Source of the DNA: Alloascoidea africana
Lineage: Eukaryota; Ascomycota; Alloascoideomycetes; Alloascoideales; Alloascoideaceae
Direction: 5' to 3'
Length of the DNA stretch: 64,000 bases
NCBI GenBank assembly: GCA_030581615.1
Contig: JAKTTT010000014.1
Location: 248,001 to 312,000, forward strand
This document shows positions 11,501-19,770 of the stretch, piece after piece; positions within the stretch are counted from its first letter, which is position 1; every line of letters starts with the position of its first letter. The notes under the pieces are model-generated. The model had not been told where the DNA came from. It did not search any database and saw only the letters and a program-made list of their open reading frames with translations. The translations under genes were made by a program, and so were the position numbers.

Positions 11501-11855
11501 TGAACAAATCTTCTCTTTGATACGGCCTATTCCCCACGAGGAACCAGATCCTGCGAACTACGGGCCGTTAGAAACGACAAGGATTCAACTGCGGTTTGCT
11601 AATGGAAGAAGAATGGTGAGGAGGTTATGTTCAGGGATGAAGGTATATGAGATTTTCGAACATGTCAAGGCGACCTGTGAAGATGTGATCATGCCCAAGG
11701 CTGTCGATGACATGCCAAATTCCTTCTACTATTTCACCCTGACCTGTATCGCGTCTGGGAAAGAGCGGAAGAATCTGATCGAGTACGTTGATTTGACGGT
11801 GGAAGAGGCCAAGATTGGCAATTCTGTCGTTCTGGTAGAGATAGTGAAAGACTGA
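8541..11855 (+). CDS. UBX5: UBX5/UBXN7-like Cdc48 adaptor (UBA-UAS-UIM-UBX)
   Basis: This 1104-residue protein has the domain order of yeast Ubx5 and human UBXN7, adaptors that bring Cdc48/p97 to ubiquitylated proteins and cullin ligases. A UBA-like domain spans about residues 1-45. A long basic and Ser-rich linker follows, then a UAS thioredoxin-like domain at about 390-510. A ubiquitin-interacting motif (EEQLIELALKKSLGE) lies near 570. A highly charged Lys/Glu coiled region covers about 640-690, and a C-terminal UBX domain about 1011-1104. The first ATG is 8541; the frame is open from 8496 without one. Yeast Ubx5 is about 500 residues, so this version is doubled by disordered linkers. The assignment is secure by architecture; the cullin partner is inferred from UBXN7. 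Confidence 0.9.
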   Translation: MDQGSDLELFLSITATDRATAKHFLQVADDLETAIVLYFENGGRSLSKEELEASSKSQSHSSSSAKTDDRKKRVPSSWTKYNEKEIAKKKYEESIQGKAKPKSKSKTRSKSKSSSKSRAKSRHSTGRDETTNRKSGKEKAHISPTLSLDDIEGVHNRNANIKMSLEDENGMDLEDAKLAEMLETQFHGRTKQPFADLLDPYTNLQDAQNKNVEEGNSVAFESGISTKIEASFPDHTQERQTPKSSSAIPYMSYKEVLKMAARSIGLDINGNPLSSASQQSKPTRAEPITHSRPSVTPFSDSIQTHIPKTTRADRRESKQSQPQSQPPAIAETKKDEPSQPKHEILINPQKAKAKYQEYDYEGVEAIDSLPLDSLPPTDLITHTTVQEARHDARQLLTKTTSNVRTSATTKYILVNFQDSKRPECQLLNRDFWSDSEVKHFVRNNFYFLQFEKTSIEGKQYERNYGFRKFPHMAILDPISGERIRCWEYMVGIEEWVGQALKTLKGYPVPYSNVNTSEEAKTSSKQDPRRVARKEKEPVAEIVPDSDSESDDNEVFYDFEPDEYNVNPRGFTEEQLIELALKKSLGESVDIPVPRDQETQSSSTGTSKSKAKATSSTSDRKHHHHQSRHHRHKSSGFYDDISKEKQRAKKRAKEKEKEKQKEKEKEVEKEKQKQIEKEKEELKRKKLDRPFKLDVSKIPFSTKESDRGDHGNSQVPDSSKPQLHFSTPAVTSPPSRAKSPLGISTTRGINMGFNPFPFALGLQDQMSLQGSRGPLGPLGPLDAILPVAQVPVSSASTNASWDKSNEITNTSRLKTVSRSKSRSLSRRRRPKFVLDDDDDREARANLQEKENKAQGETQMRAPVVTSSAVPASTALPSDNTKSFLSIGSSRIEKINEEQRQELERQNPKKPLDKVDHEPELYMTSVFHNPSQAAARSKGLSQEANGDKALQQEPGAETDLQAQLSNLLPQLTSLDLQQPVTLRDLNLTNEQIFSLIRPIPHEEPDPANYGPLETTRIQLRFANGRRMVRRLCSGMKVYEIFEHVKATCEDVIMPKAVDDMPNSFYYFTLTCIASGKERKNLIEYVDLTVEEAKIGNSVVLVEIVKD

Positions 11856-12059
11856 GAAGCGTTGTATATCATCCAAGTTAATAGAATAATAGAACCAGAA
11901 ATTTGGCCATAGTACACGTGTTAATCTCGGTCCACAATCGCTGGGGCCAATTTTCTCACTCTTTGCACGGCCACAGCAGCTCTGATTGGTCCGCCTCACA
12001 ACGTGCAATGGCCATTGCGGACTCGGGCCGTTTGACCGGACCAAGGGAGGCCAGGGGAT

Positions 12060-12068
12060 CTTATATAA
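12060..12068 (+). promoter_or_regulatory. TATA box of F-box gene 1
   Basis: TTATATAAA lies about 80 bases upstream of the ATG at 12143, a normal yeast spacing. The interval from 11856 to 12142 is a compact tandem promoter and holds a CACGTG near 11916. Confidence 0.65.
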
Positions 12069-12142
12069 AAGGTCACTGGCCCCCTCCCTTCTTTCCACTC
12101 CAACTTCCAGCTTCCAAGGAAAGATTGAAGACTACTTTCTAA

Positions 12143-14302
12143 ATGGTAGCAGCATCTGTACAGCACCATGGCACAGAACATCAAACGGCACCATTCCTAC
12201 GACTCCCAAACGAGCTGCTGCTATCTATTGTGGACCTGATCTCGTTTCCTGATTTCGTCAATTTATCTCTGACATGCCAGGACTTTTACACTCTTGCACA
12301 GGATGATGCCTTTACGGGGTGCATTATCAGAAACAAGTTTCCCTTTCTCAAGCTTCCTGCCATCGACACTAATCGTGCGCTCAAGGCATCGCGTAGCACA
12401 AGTGGTGAAGTGCCAACATGGTTCAATTGTGCGAAACGATTTCATCAGACATGGGGCAATATGAATAGGGGCTACAAAGTGGTACGACACACACTTGATG
12501 TGCAAAGTGGACTTTACGAGACCGATTCAGATTCAGATTCAGATTCAGACACAGAGCCAGATTCAGATTCAGATTCATGCTCCCAGTCGAGTGTAAATTC
12601 AAATTCGACAAATCCCAGCGGTTCAAGGAGGCTCGATGTCAACTTTAATGAGTTACCAAATGTGCCCACCACTCCTTTGTATATTCCTTCTGGGTTTCGT
12701 GATCGTGATGGAAACAGCACCTTGAGAAGGAATGCCGAACTCGCTGTTGAGATTTCTACATCCACCCATGAAGGTACGTCTACAGGTGCATCTGTCCCTG
12801 GATCCGAGTCATCTACTGAGAGAGACTCTACAGCTCCAAGGCATGGCAAGCTTAGAATAAATTTGGAGACTGGCGGGATCTCACTGGTAGATTTGCCAGA
12901 TTCAAGCTCAAACAATTCCTTGTCTCCTTCCCCATTTGCACTTGGCTCTTTGAACGGTTATTCCTCCGCCTCTACTGGAGGCATAGGTGATGCTGGAGCC
13001 ACCTATCGAAGACACGATCTTTCGAGAGTTTTCACTCACCGTTGTTGCTGGCCAGGGAATGACAGGATCGAGTATTGTGTCTATAGACCCATGCTCTCTG
13101 CAAGAGATAACATTTGGATTATTAAGGCTATTGAGAAAAAGAAAATCATGGGCGAAGGAGAGAGAGGTATGTCATCTCAGCCTCTCAATAACCTTTTGGG
13201 CTTAAGCACCACGCACTGGGAGACGGCGTTGACTCTATCCTTTGGCGGGTCGGTTGACAAGATTGCAGTTTCTGAAGATTACATCTTTATTCTATCATGC
13301 AGCTATGACGCTTCGCTTGAATCTTTCGAATTCCATCTTCTAGTTCTTCTCAGGGAGACTGGCCAAAAGTTGGGCGAGACTACTCAGCTGCTCAAGCTTG
13401 CAAGCAGATATCAAGGCGACATTTCCTTTTGCGCCAGTTCTACACATCTTTTCATCGCACATGGACATGAGGTTCGCTTTTTGGGCTTTGAGGAAGTTTT
13501 TGCACGTTTGGACAGAGATTCGATAAACTGCTGGAATAAGCATTGTGTCCCTTTACGGCCTATGAATGAGATACGTGGCTGGCAGCTTTTCAACAGAGTC
13601 AGACCTCAACCTCTACATTCATCTCCTCTGTCTGGAACAACAGAGGTTTGCAGAACAGAGAACGAATTTAAAAATATTTTGAATGAAGAAGGCTGGGACA
13701 TTCAGTACTGGCATAAACTCGTCAAGACAGAGTCCCGTCCTCTAGATCTAAAATTCACAACTGATGAAAAACATCTTTGGATCATGGCGGATTCTTTTGA
13801 ATTCTTACCAGAGAAAACGGTTTACTATCTTTTGAATCTTTCCAGTAGAATTCTGCATGAAATTTTCATTGTGCGTGAGGACCCATTGGGTGAATGCCCT
13901 CAAGCTCCGTCTGCCTCTTCGCCTTCCTTATTCTCATCCACTTCTGCATTTTCTAGTTCCTTGTTTTCTTTTTCATCTGGTCTTGCGGGAAAATCAGCAA
14001 CAGCAAACCCAAGCGGAATTAGTGGTAGAAGACATCTCGAACGCTGGTTTGTTGATGACAAGCTTCGGTTCTATCTGTTCAATTCGGAATACTTTCATAA
14101 TCTTTGGAAAAAGGTTTATGAAGAAGGCACTGCCGATACAAGTCTAGAAAACAACCAGGAGCAAGATGGTCCCAGTCAATGCAAGGGGAAGGGCAAAAGC
14201 AAAGGGATTCCTAGGCGTTTGAAGCTTTGTGCTTATGAACATACAAAGCCGAATCAAGCTCTTCAATACAAGAAACTCGCACAAGGAGTTGCAAAGTTTT
14301 AG
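12143..14302 (+). CDS. F-box protein 1
   Basis: A 719-residue protein with an N-terminal F-box at about residues 18-60 (LRLPNELLLSIVDLISFPDF, then LSLTCQDFYTLAQDD). This is the Skp1-binding element of SCF ubiquitin ligases. After it come a Ser-Asp repeat (about 127-148, encoded by a GATTCA-type hexanucleotide repeat), Ser/Thr-rich linkers and a C-terminal region of alternating hydrophobic strands that may form a substrate-binding fold. I recognise no named yeast orthologue. Role as an SCF substrate receptor is inferred from the F-box alone. The tail ends in a basic Gly-Lys-rich patch near residue 680. A second F-box gene occurs at 23111. Confidence 0.8.
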   Translation: MVAASVQHHGTEHQTAPFLRLPNELLLSIVDLISFPDFVNLSLTCQDFYTLAQDDAFTGCIIRNKFPFLKLPAIDTNRALKASRSTSGEVPTWFNCAKRFHQTWGNMNRGYKVVRHTLDVQSGLYETDSDSDSDSDTEPDSDSDSCSQSSVNSNSTNPSGSRRLDVNFNELPNVPTTPLYIPSGFRDRDGNSTLRRNAELAVEISTSTHEGTSTGASVPGSESSTERDSTAPRHGKLRINLETGGISLVDLPDSSSNNSLSPSPFALGSLNGYSSASTGGIGDAGATYRRHDLSRVFTHRCCWPGNDRIEYCVYRPMLSARDNIWIIKAIEKKKIMGEGERGMSSQPLNNLLGLSTTHWETALTLSFGGSVDKIAVSEDYIFILSCSYDASLESFEFHLLVLLRETGQKLGETTQLLKLASRYQGDISFCASSTHLFIAHGHEVRFLGFEEVFARLDRDSINCWNKHCVPLRPMNEIRGWQLFNRVRPQPLHSSPLSGTTEVCRTENEFKNILNEEGWDIQYWHKLVKTESRPLDLKFTTDEKHLWIMADSFEFLPEKTVYYLLNLSSRILHEIFIVREDPLGECPQAPSASSPSLFSSTSAFSSSLFSFSSGLAGKSATANPSGISGRRHLERWFVDDKLRFYLFNSEYFHNLWKKVYEEGTADTSLENNQEQDGPSQCKGKGKSKGIPRRLKLCAYEHTKPNQALQYKKLAQGVAKF

Positions 14303-15109
14303 AGTACGGGAAAGCTGATCAGAATGAAGCTAGCATCAAAACTCATATTATTTATTTTTGACTTCATCTAACCACCCATTTGGTCTTTTTTTTTCTATTA
14401 TTCTGTTCTTTTACATTGGAAAATTCATTTTGGCATTTTGGCATTGTTTGCTTTGACACCTGTCTCGGTTTGAACAACTAAACAGGCGATGATAATCGAG
14501 AGAAGAATAAGGGAATCAATCATGAACGTTTGAAGATTCGTTCAGAATCTTTTATTTATTCTATTTTCCAAAAGGGAGGAAATTCAAAAGCAGCGAAACA
14601 ATCAAAAAAAAAAATCACACAATTATTATGAATCACGACAAAAATTATTTATTATATTTATTTATATTATGTTGATATCGATAAGATACTTGATGAAGAC
14701 ATGAGAGACGACACTAAAAACAAATGCTAGCATCATTACGGGCAACACAAAAAAAAAAATGGAGAGGTTAAATAAAACTACAAGTTTTTTTGGCTGGATC
14801 TTAAGGTTTACAATAACAATCATTTGGAGTTGAACATTGAAATAGAGATCATTACATACTTTGGATGAGCATGACTTGATTATTCTTTTTCAGAATCTGT
14901 TTTTGTTTAGCATCTTTTTTTAGTGGAGTCTTGCTTCATCATCATTCATTATCTTCATAATTTCAACTCACTAAGTAGTCAATAAAACAAAAGAAAAAGG
15001 TCAATAGAAAAAATAACACCTACAGTTACTGTACTTCCAAAACTGGTATAGTGATTTTTTTGGACCTTTTGAACTGCCGCCACCACTTCATTTTGGTAGT
15101 TACACATTT
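14303..15109. other. AT-rich interval before the retroelement fossils
   Basis: About 0.8 kb of AT-rich DNA with several A or T runs of eight or more. I see no gene, and no terminal repeat that would mark the start of the fossil element to the right. Confidence 0.4.
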
Positions 15110-15694
15110 ACGTTTTGCTAGGTTGAAACTTTTGGTGAGAAGTTACAGGCGATCCTGAGATTGGTGCAAGATTCGATGGTAAATGCTCAGAGAGAACAAG
15201 AGGAAAAACACAATAAGCATCGAAGATACGTTACTTACAAGGTTGGGGCTATGTTCTTCTACACAAAGATGCGTATTTAACTTGGGCAAAGTTCCATAAA
15301 CTCAAGCCTATTTACTTTTGCCCATTCCGAATTGTCAAAGATTGGGATGGAAACGCTTTTGAACTGGACCTACCTGCAACAACTAAGAAACATCGTGTTA
15401 TAAACAAGAAATATTTCAAACTCTACAATAAGCAGTTGTCATATCTTAAACAACCACCACGCACAGAGGCAGAAGCAAAATTTAGGATTAACGATATGAC
15501 AACTATTCTGGGTACTGACAAAGAAAATGAGTTTCTTTATGTTTTTTGGTCAGGTTGTGATGTTACATTGGTTACACCAGTTCATGCCTGACTATTTGCA
15601 GAAGCTAATGATGTTTTGCTCAAGTATTTGAGGGAGCAATGGAAATCACTTAGTGTTAGTGAGAACGAGGAGCCTGAAGCTGGCGACGGGAGAA
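15110..15694 (+). mobile_element. Fossil Ty3/gypsy fragment: integrase tail and chromodomain-like end
   Basis: A broken remnant of the 3' internal part of a Ty3/gypsy (Metaviridae) element. Translation of short stretches resembles the integrase C-terminal module, with a Phe-Arg-Ile-Val near a Leu-Pro-Ala segment. A chromodomain-like stretch and a purine-rich tract follow, immediately before the LTR. The 5' part of the element is missing. It looks old relative to the inverted repeat to its right. Confidence 0.6.
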
Positions 15695-16357
15695 TGTAAG
15701 GAACATGCTATTTCAGGTAATATTAACTCGAGATGCCCGTTTAGGATAACAATAACTTCTTCTTTTGCACATCCTCGCCTATCATGTTCCTATCTTATTA
15801 TTTTCGGTTATGTCGTATCTGCGGATACTATTTCCTTTTTATATTTCTTGAGCTAAGCCCATATAGATATTTAGGCTATATAATGAGGATCTAAATCCCA
15901 TTTCTTTAATAATAATTATCTTTCCTCTTCATTTCGAATCCGTCCCAATTGATTCCTTTTACGATGGTGTAATAACAATAGGTTTTCAGTTCCTTTGCTA
16001 CTATGTTCGAGTTTAAAGGGGGGTTCAAGAGAGTTGAGGCAAGTTCGAAATGAAAGTTCTTTTTAATTCCTTTTTCCTACTTGTGTAAGGGTTCGAGGCT
16101 AACACCTTGTCCCTTTTTCCTTTAGGAAGATCAGGCTCTTTAAGTAGTACTACCTAAATATCTAAATCAACAATTCATTATGCTAACTATACCTAAAACA
16201 ACATCGATATTCTTCTTACAGAATATTAAGGTTTTGCTACTGAAGATGATACCATGGTGCAGGCTCTCTATCAAACAAACACTTCGTGCCACATGATTGC
16301 ATATTCTGAAGTAACATCACATCCAGAAGATCTGTCTTAGTAGCTTTTGTACACGAT
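15695..16357 (+). mobile_element. Probable LTR of the fossil Ty3/gypsy element
   Basis: This tract begins TGTAAG directly after a purine-rich tract, as LTRs of this family do. It holds a TATA-like box (CTATATAATG near 15875). The right end is uncertain; a TGTACA near 16348-16353 is the best candidate. It appears to be a solo or orphan 3' LTR, since no matching 5' copy is in the window. It differs in sequence from the LTR at 17097 and so belongs to a different subfamily. Confidence 0.5.
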
Positions 16358-17117
16358 TGTAAGAATTATAATTCTTACATTCCCCCCTTAAAACCCAAGC
16401 TTCGTCCACGAAGCTGCACAAAGTACTCTTTTCAAAACCAGGAATATCTCTGGTTCTTCCAACTTGTAAACGCTATTCAACTGTAACCATTTGCATCAAG
16501 TGACTCTTGAACCAAGACTACTTTTGCCCGTTCTCTAGCTCAGAGATCAATATCAGTCCGGTATCCGCCTCGGGGCGCAGGGCTCGTGGGAACTCGTTAC
16601 TCGAGATCGTAGCCACTCCACCCTGCTTGGCGTATCTCATTGCCTTCTGACCGAAGAGGGTATTATTTCTAAAACTGATATTTTCCTCGTGGCTGGTGAA
16701 AAAGGGGAGCCCGAATATCGATTTCTACGTGGTCCCCAACCTCAGCGAGGAAATGATATTCGGGCTACCCTTTTTCACCAGCCACGAGGAAAATATCAGT
16801 TTTAGAAATAATACCCTCTTCGGTCAGAAGGCAATGAGATACGCCAAGCAGGGTGGAGTGGCTACGATCTCGAGTAACGAGTTCCCACGAGCCCTGCGCC
16901 CCGAGGCGGATACCGGACTGATATTGATCTCTGAGCTAGAGAACGGGCAAAAGTAGTCTTGGTTCAAGAGTCACTTGATGCAAATGGTTACAGTTGAATA
17001 GCGTTTACAAGTTGGAAGAACTAGAGATGTTCCTGGTTTTGAAAAGAGTACTTTGTGCAGCTTCGTGGACGAAGCTTGGGTTTTAAGAGGGGAGAATGTA
17101 AGAATTATGATTCTTAC
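16358..17117. repeat. Large inverted repeat made of Ty3/gypsy fossil sequence
   Basis: The left arm (about 16358-16719) and right arm (about 16755-17117) are reverse complements at roughly 97-98 percent by eye. A spacer of about 35 bases separates them. The outer tip of each arm is a 21-22-base element that is itself nearly palindromic. The arms carry part of a Ty3/gypsy protease region, joined to the 3' end of the internal domain and its purine-rich tract. The structure is therefore a rearranged, internally deleted element in head-to-head form, and it is broken. The close match between arms suggests a fairly recent origin or continuing conversion between them. Confidence 0.85.
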
Positions 17118-17565
17118 TCTTTGTTCCGATAGAACAATTGATATCATGTATAACATTGATACTGATTACGTGTATTTAAGTTAGTTTCTGTAGCTTCCTT
17201 GTTCTTTTCTACAAGTTACCTTAATACAAGTTTTACGAACCAAACCACAACCTAAGAGTTCAGAGCTGAGGTTCTGTTTTCTTAACCTCTGATTAGTTCT
17301 AATTAGTTTCTGATTATTCACATTTGCTCTTAGTTACCATTCTCTTGACTTAGTTTACATTCAGTAACTACAAGAGGTTATTCTAATAATCCTTTAGTTG
17401 CTCACATAGTTTCTAGCAGTTTATAGCTCTCTATAAGGAGGCCTTTCTCCTTAAGTCTTGGGAGAAGGAACCCAACACCCGATTACATTTCCTTTTGTTC
17501 TTTTCTTGACCTTCCATTCCTGGAGTAAGAGAATCCGACCAAGCATTCATCTCCAAAAGATAACA
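17097..17565 (+). mobile_element. Ty3/gypsy-type LTR abutting tRNA-Phe
   Basis: The tract begins TGTAAGAATT directly after a purine-rich tract and contains a TATA-like CTATAAGG near 17435. A plausible ACA end lies at about 17565, four bases before the tRNA; the exact right end is uncertain. Ty3-class elements are known to integrate just upstream of polymerase III genes, which fits this location. Its first 21 bases overlap the outer tip of the inverted repeat. Confidence 0.55.
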
Positions 17566-17569
17566 ACGG

Positions 17570-17576
17570 GCGGCCT

Positions 17577-17618
<42 letters not shown>

Positions 17619-17642
17619 TGTGTTCGATCCACAGAGTTCGCA
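17570..17642 (+). tRNA. tRNA-Phe (GAA), intronless
   Basis: A 73-base cloverleaf with anticodon GAA. The D-stem (GCTC/GAGC), anticodon stem (TCAGA/TCTGA) and T-stem (CTGTG/CACAG) pair fully, and the T-loop is TTCGATC. The body closely resembles Saccharomyces tRNA-Phe but has no intron. The acceptor stem (GCGGCCT/AGTTCGC) has a G-U at 4-69 and a C-U mismatch at 5-68. A run of six T at 17647-17652 can terminate polymerase III. Confidence 0.93.
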
Positions 17643-18142
17643 ATTCTTTTTTCTTATCTCTTTTTTAAGAGAAAACCTTCTCTATCCTTATCCTCTCTTT
17701 TTTTCTTTTATTGTTTTAAGGAGATTCTACAAAAACCCAGAGTGACAGACTCGAAAAACGAGCAGTACAAAAAAAGAAAAAAATTGGAAACGAAAGAGAC
17801 CAAATCTTGATGAATAAAAAAGCTCTGTTACTAATTACAAGAAGCATTTTTTTGTAAGTACTTATTATCCAAGTATCTATGTGTATTAGAACCAACGATA
17901 TGAAAAATTAAGAGATAAATCCATCAAAAAAAAAAAAAAGAAATATCATCTACCTTAAGTTGTAGTTAAAATTTTTTGTTTGGAGTTTTCCAAAACAAAC
18001 ACTAGTATAAAATTTATTCTCAAAGTACGTTGTGTACTATTTATTAAAGAATGTCATTAAGAAAATGCCAACATAAAGTTCATAAAACAAAACACCAAAA
18101 TAAGAAAACCGAAGGTTTCTCGAGAAACAGATATCACACAAT
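17643..18142. other. AT-rich spacer
   Basis: About 500 bases between tRNA-Phe and the 3' end of ITT1. It holds the tRNA terminator and several A-runs, and no gene that I can support. Confidence 0.4.
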
Positions 18143-19537
18143 CTATACAATATGATCATAAATTCCAGCGAAAACCTGACCATAACAAGGTGATGTAGGA
18201 TCTTGATAATGGGAATATGGGCAATGAGGTTCCAACAATGAACCACAAATGAAGCAAAAAGTTTCATTACATTGATTACAAACCACTTTATTACAACCTT
18301 CGAATTTTTCAATTGGGATTTTGCAAGTTGGACAAGGTTTTAAATTTGAATTTGGATTTTGTAACATTTTTTGAAAAGCTTGTTCAGATTGCCAAGTTCG
18401 ATATAACAATTTCAAGTTTTTCGCACCGTATTTGAATTTCAATTCCGAAAGTGTTTTTTCATCATTATTTTCAATTGCTTTTTCATATGTCAAGACCAAT
18501 TCTTCATGTGATCCTTGGAGTAAATCTGTTGGTAAACAATCATTTGTATAACCATGCCAAGATTTCAAACATGAAAAACAAAATGCAAATGAACATTTGG
18601 AACAAACAACCAATTTATCATCCAAATCTTTCCTTATAATCCGAGTTTGACAAAAAGTTCTTGGACATGTGACAATTCGATCAGGAAAGGAAAGTGCGAA
18701 TTTATCTAGATTTTGTTGTAAGAAAAGTCGATAATATCGTTCTGTTAATTTATTCCCAACGATTGAATTTAAAAAATCGAGATTTATAAAAGGGGTGAAT
18801 AAAACTGTTGGATCGGTTGTATTCAATTTCTCCATCAATTCCACAATTAAATTTTTCCGATTGTTAGGGTTAGGTTTTTGTAAGCATTGTTCAGGATCTG
18901 GACATTTGACATTATCGATTGATCCGGAAACAATACAATTTGTGAAAAAATCGTTTAAGCAATTGTTACAAAAAACATGTCCACAATCGGGGAATTTTTT
19001 ACATTCGAAACCTTTTTTCAAATCTTGACATATTGAACAATGGAAAGATGTTGTATCAAAGTTTGATTTAATCTCAGTTTCGTTAAATTTTAAAAGTTTT
19101 TCAAAAATTGTGAGTGGATTAATTGCAAGTGGAAGTTTAAGATCAAACAGGTTTTCTGCTTGTTCGGATAAATATTCAACCATTGGGAAAATACATCCTC
19201 CTTGATCATAATATTTTTGCCAAATTCCAATCAAGTTTGTTAAAAGATGGGTACACGATTGTGATGGTAACCATTCACAATCAAGGTTTAGAGCAGGTGG
19301 CACATGGAGTGATTCATCAAGTTTGAAATTAAAAGTTAGATCTGGAAGATAGGTAAGATACTTGATAATATTGTTAAAAGACACAGGTACAGGGTTGATA
19401 GGTCTAACTTTGATGGCAATTGTTCCTGACAAGTTGAGTATATCGAGATGAGCTTCTGGGTATATTGCTTTCAAAGTATAAAATTCAACGGTTCTTGGAT
19501 CATCATCCTCATCATCATCAAGTACGTTAAGGTTCAT
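18143..19537 (-). CDS. ITT1: ITT1/RNF14-type RWD-RBR ubiquitin ligase
   Basis: This 464-residue protein has the same reported length as yeast Itt1, and it matches the RWD plus RING-between-RING layout of Itt1 and human RNF14. The RWD domain spans about residues 8-150. RING1 begins with CSICQDLKKGFECKKFPDCGHVFC. An IBR follows with repeated C-x2-C pairs, and RING2 has CPTCKIPIEKFEGCNKVVC, where the Cys of EGC is the expected thioester-forming residue. Itt1 modulates translation termination, and RNF14 acts on stalled ribosomes and translation factors. Start is the ATG at 19537, after a clean stop-to-start gap of 233 bases from the upstream gene on the same strand. Coding sequence is notably AT-rich compared with the genes to the right. 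Confidence 0.92.
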   Translation of the reverse strand: MNLNVLDDDEDDDPRTVEFYTLKAIYPEAHLDILNLSGTIAIKVRPINPVPVSFNNIIKYLTYLPDLTFNFKLDESLHVPPALNLDCEWLPSQSCTHLLTNLIGIWQKYYDQGGCIFPMVEYLSEQAENLFDLKLPLAINPLTIFEKLLKFNETEIKSNFDTTSFHCSICQDLKKGFECKKFPDCGHVFCNNCLNDFFTNCIVSGSIDNVKCPDPEQCLQKPNPNNRKNLIVELMEKLNTTDPTVLFTPFINLDFLNSIVGNKLTERYYRLFLQQNLDKFALSFPDRIVTCPRTFCQTRIIRKDLDDKLVVCSKCSFAFCFSCLKSWHGYTNDCLPTDLLQGSHEELVLTYEKAIENNDEKTLSELKFKYGAKNLKLLYRTWQSEQAFQKMLQNPNSNLKPCPTCKIPIEKFEGCNKVVCNQCNETFCFICGSLLEPHCPYSHYQDPTSPCYGQVFAGIYDHIV

Positions 19538-19770
19538 GGTAACTACAACTGATGATGATGTGAAAAGGTGTCATGGTGGTCACCACAAGTGTGGTGGTGA
19601 AGTGAAGTATAGTAGTAGTGTATTGGGTGTATGGGGAAAATGACTCAAAGTGAGCCCAACACATTAGTTTATACTTGATGTATTTCACTAAAACTTGAAC
19701 ATCATATACAGTATAATAATTAACAAAGAGGATAATTACGTAAAACATATCAAGACGAAAACGAATAAAT

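Noticed and set aside
16696-16956. 86-codon open frame in the inverted repeat as a host gene
   Set aside because: It reads as a piece of a Ty3/gypsy protease region within a fossil element, not as a cellular gene.
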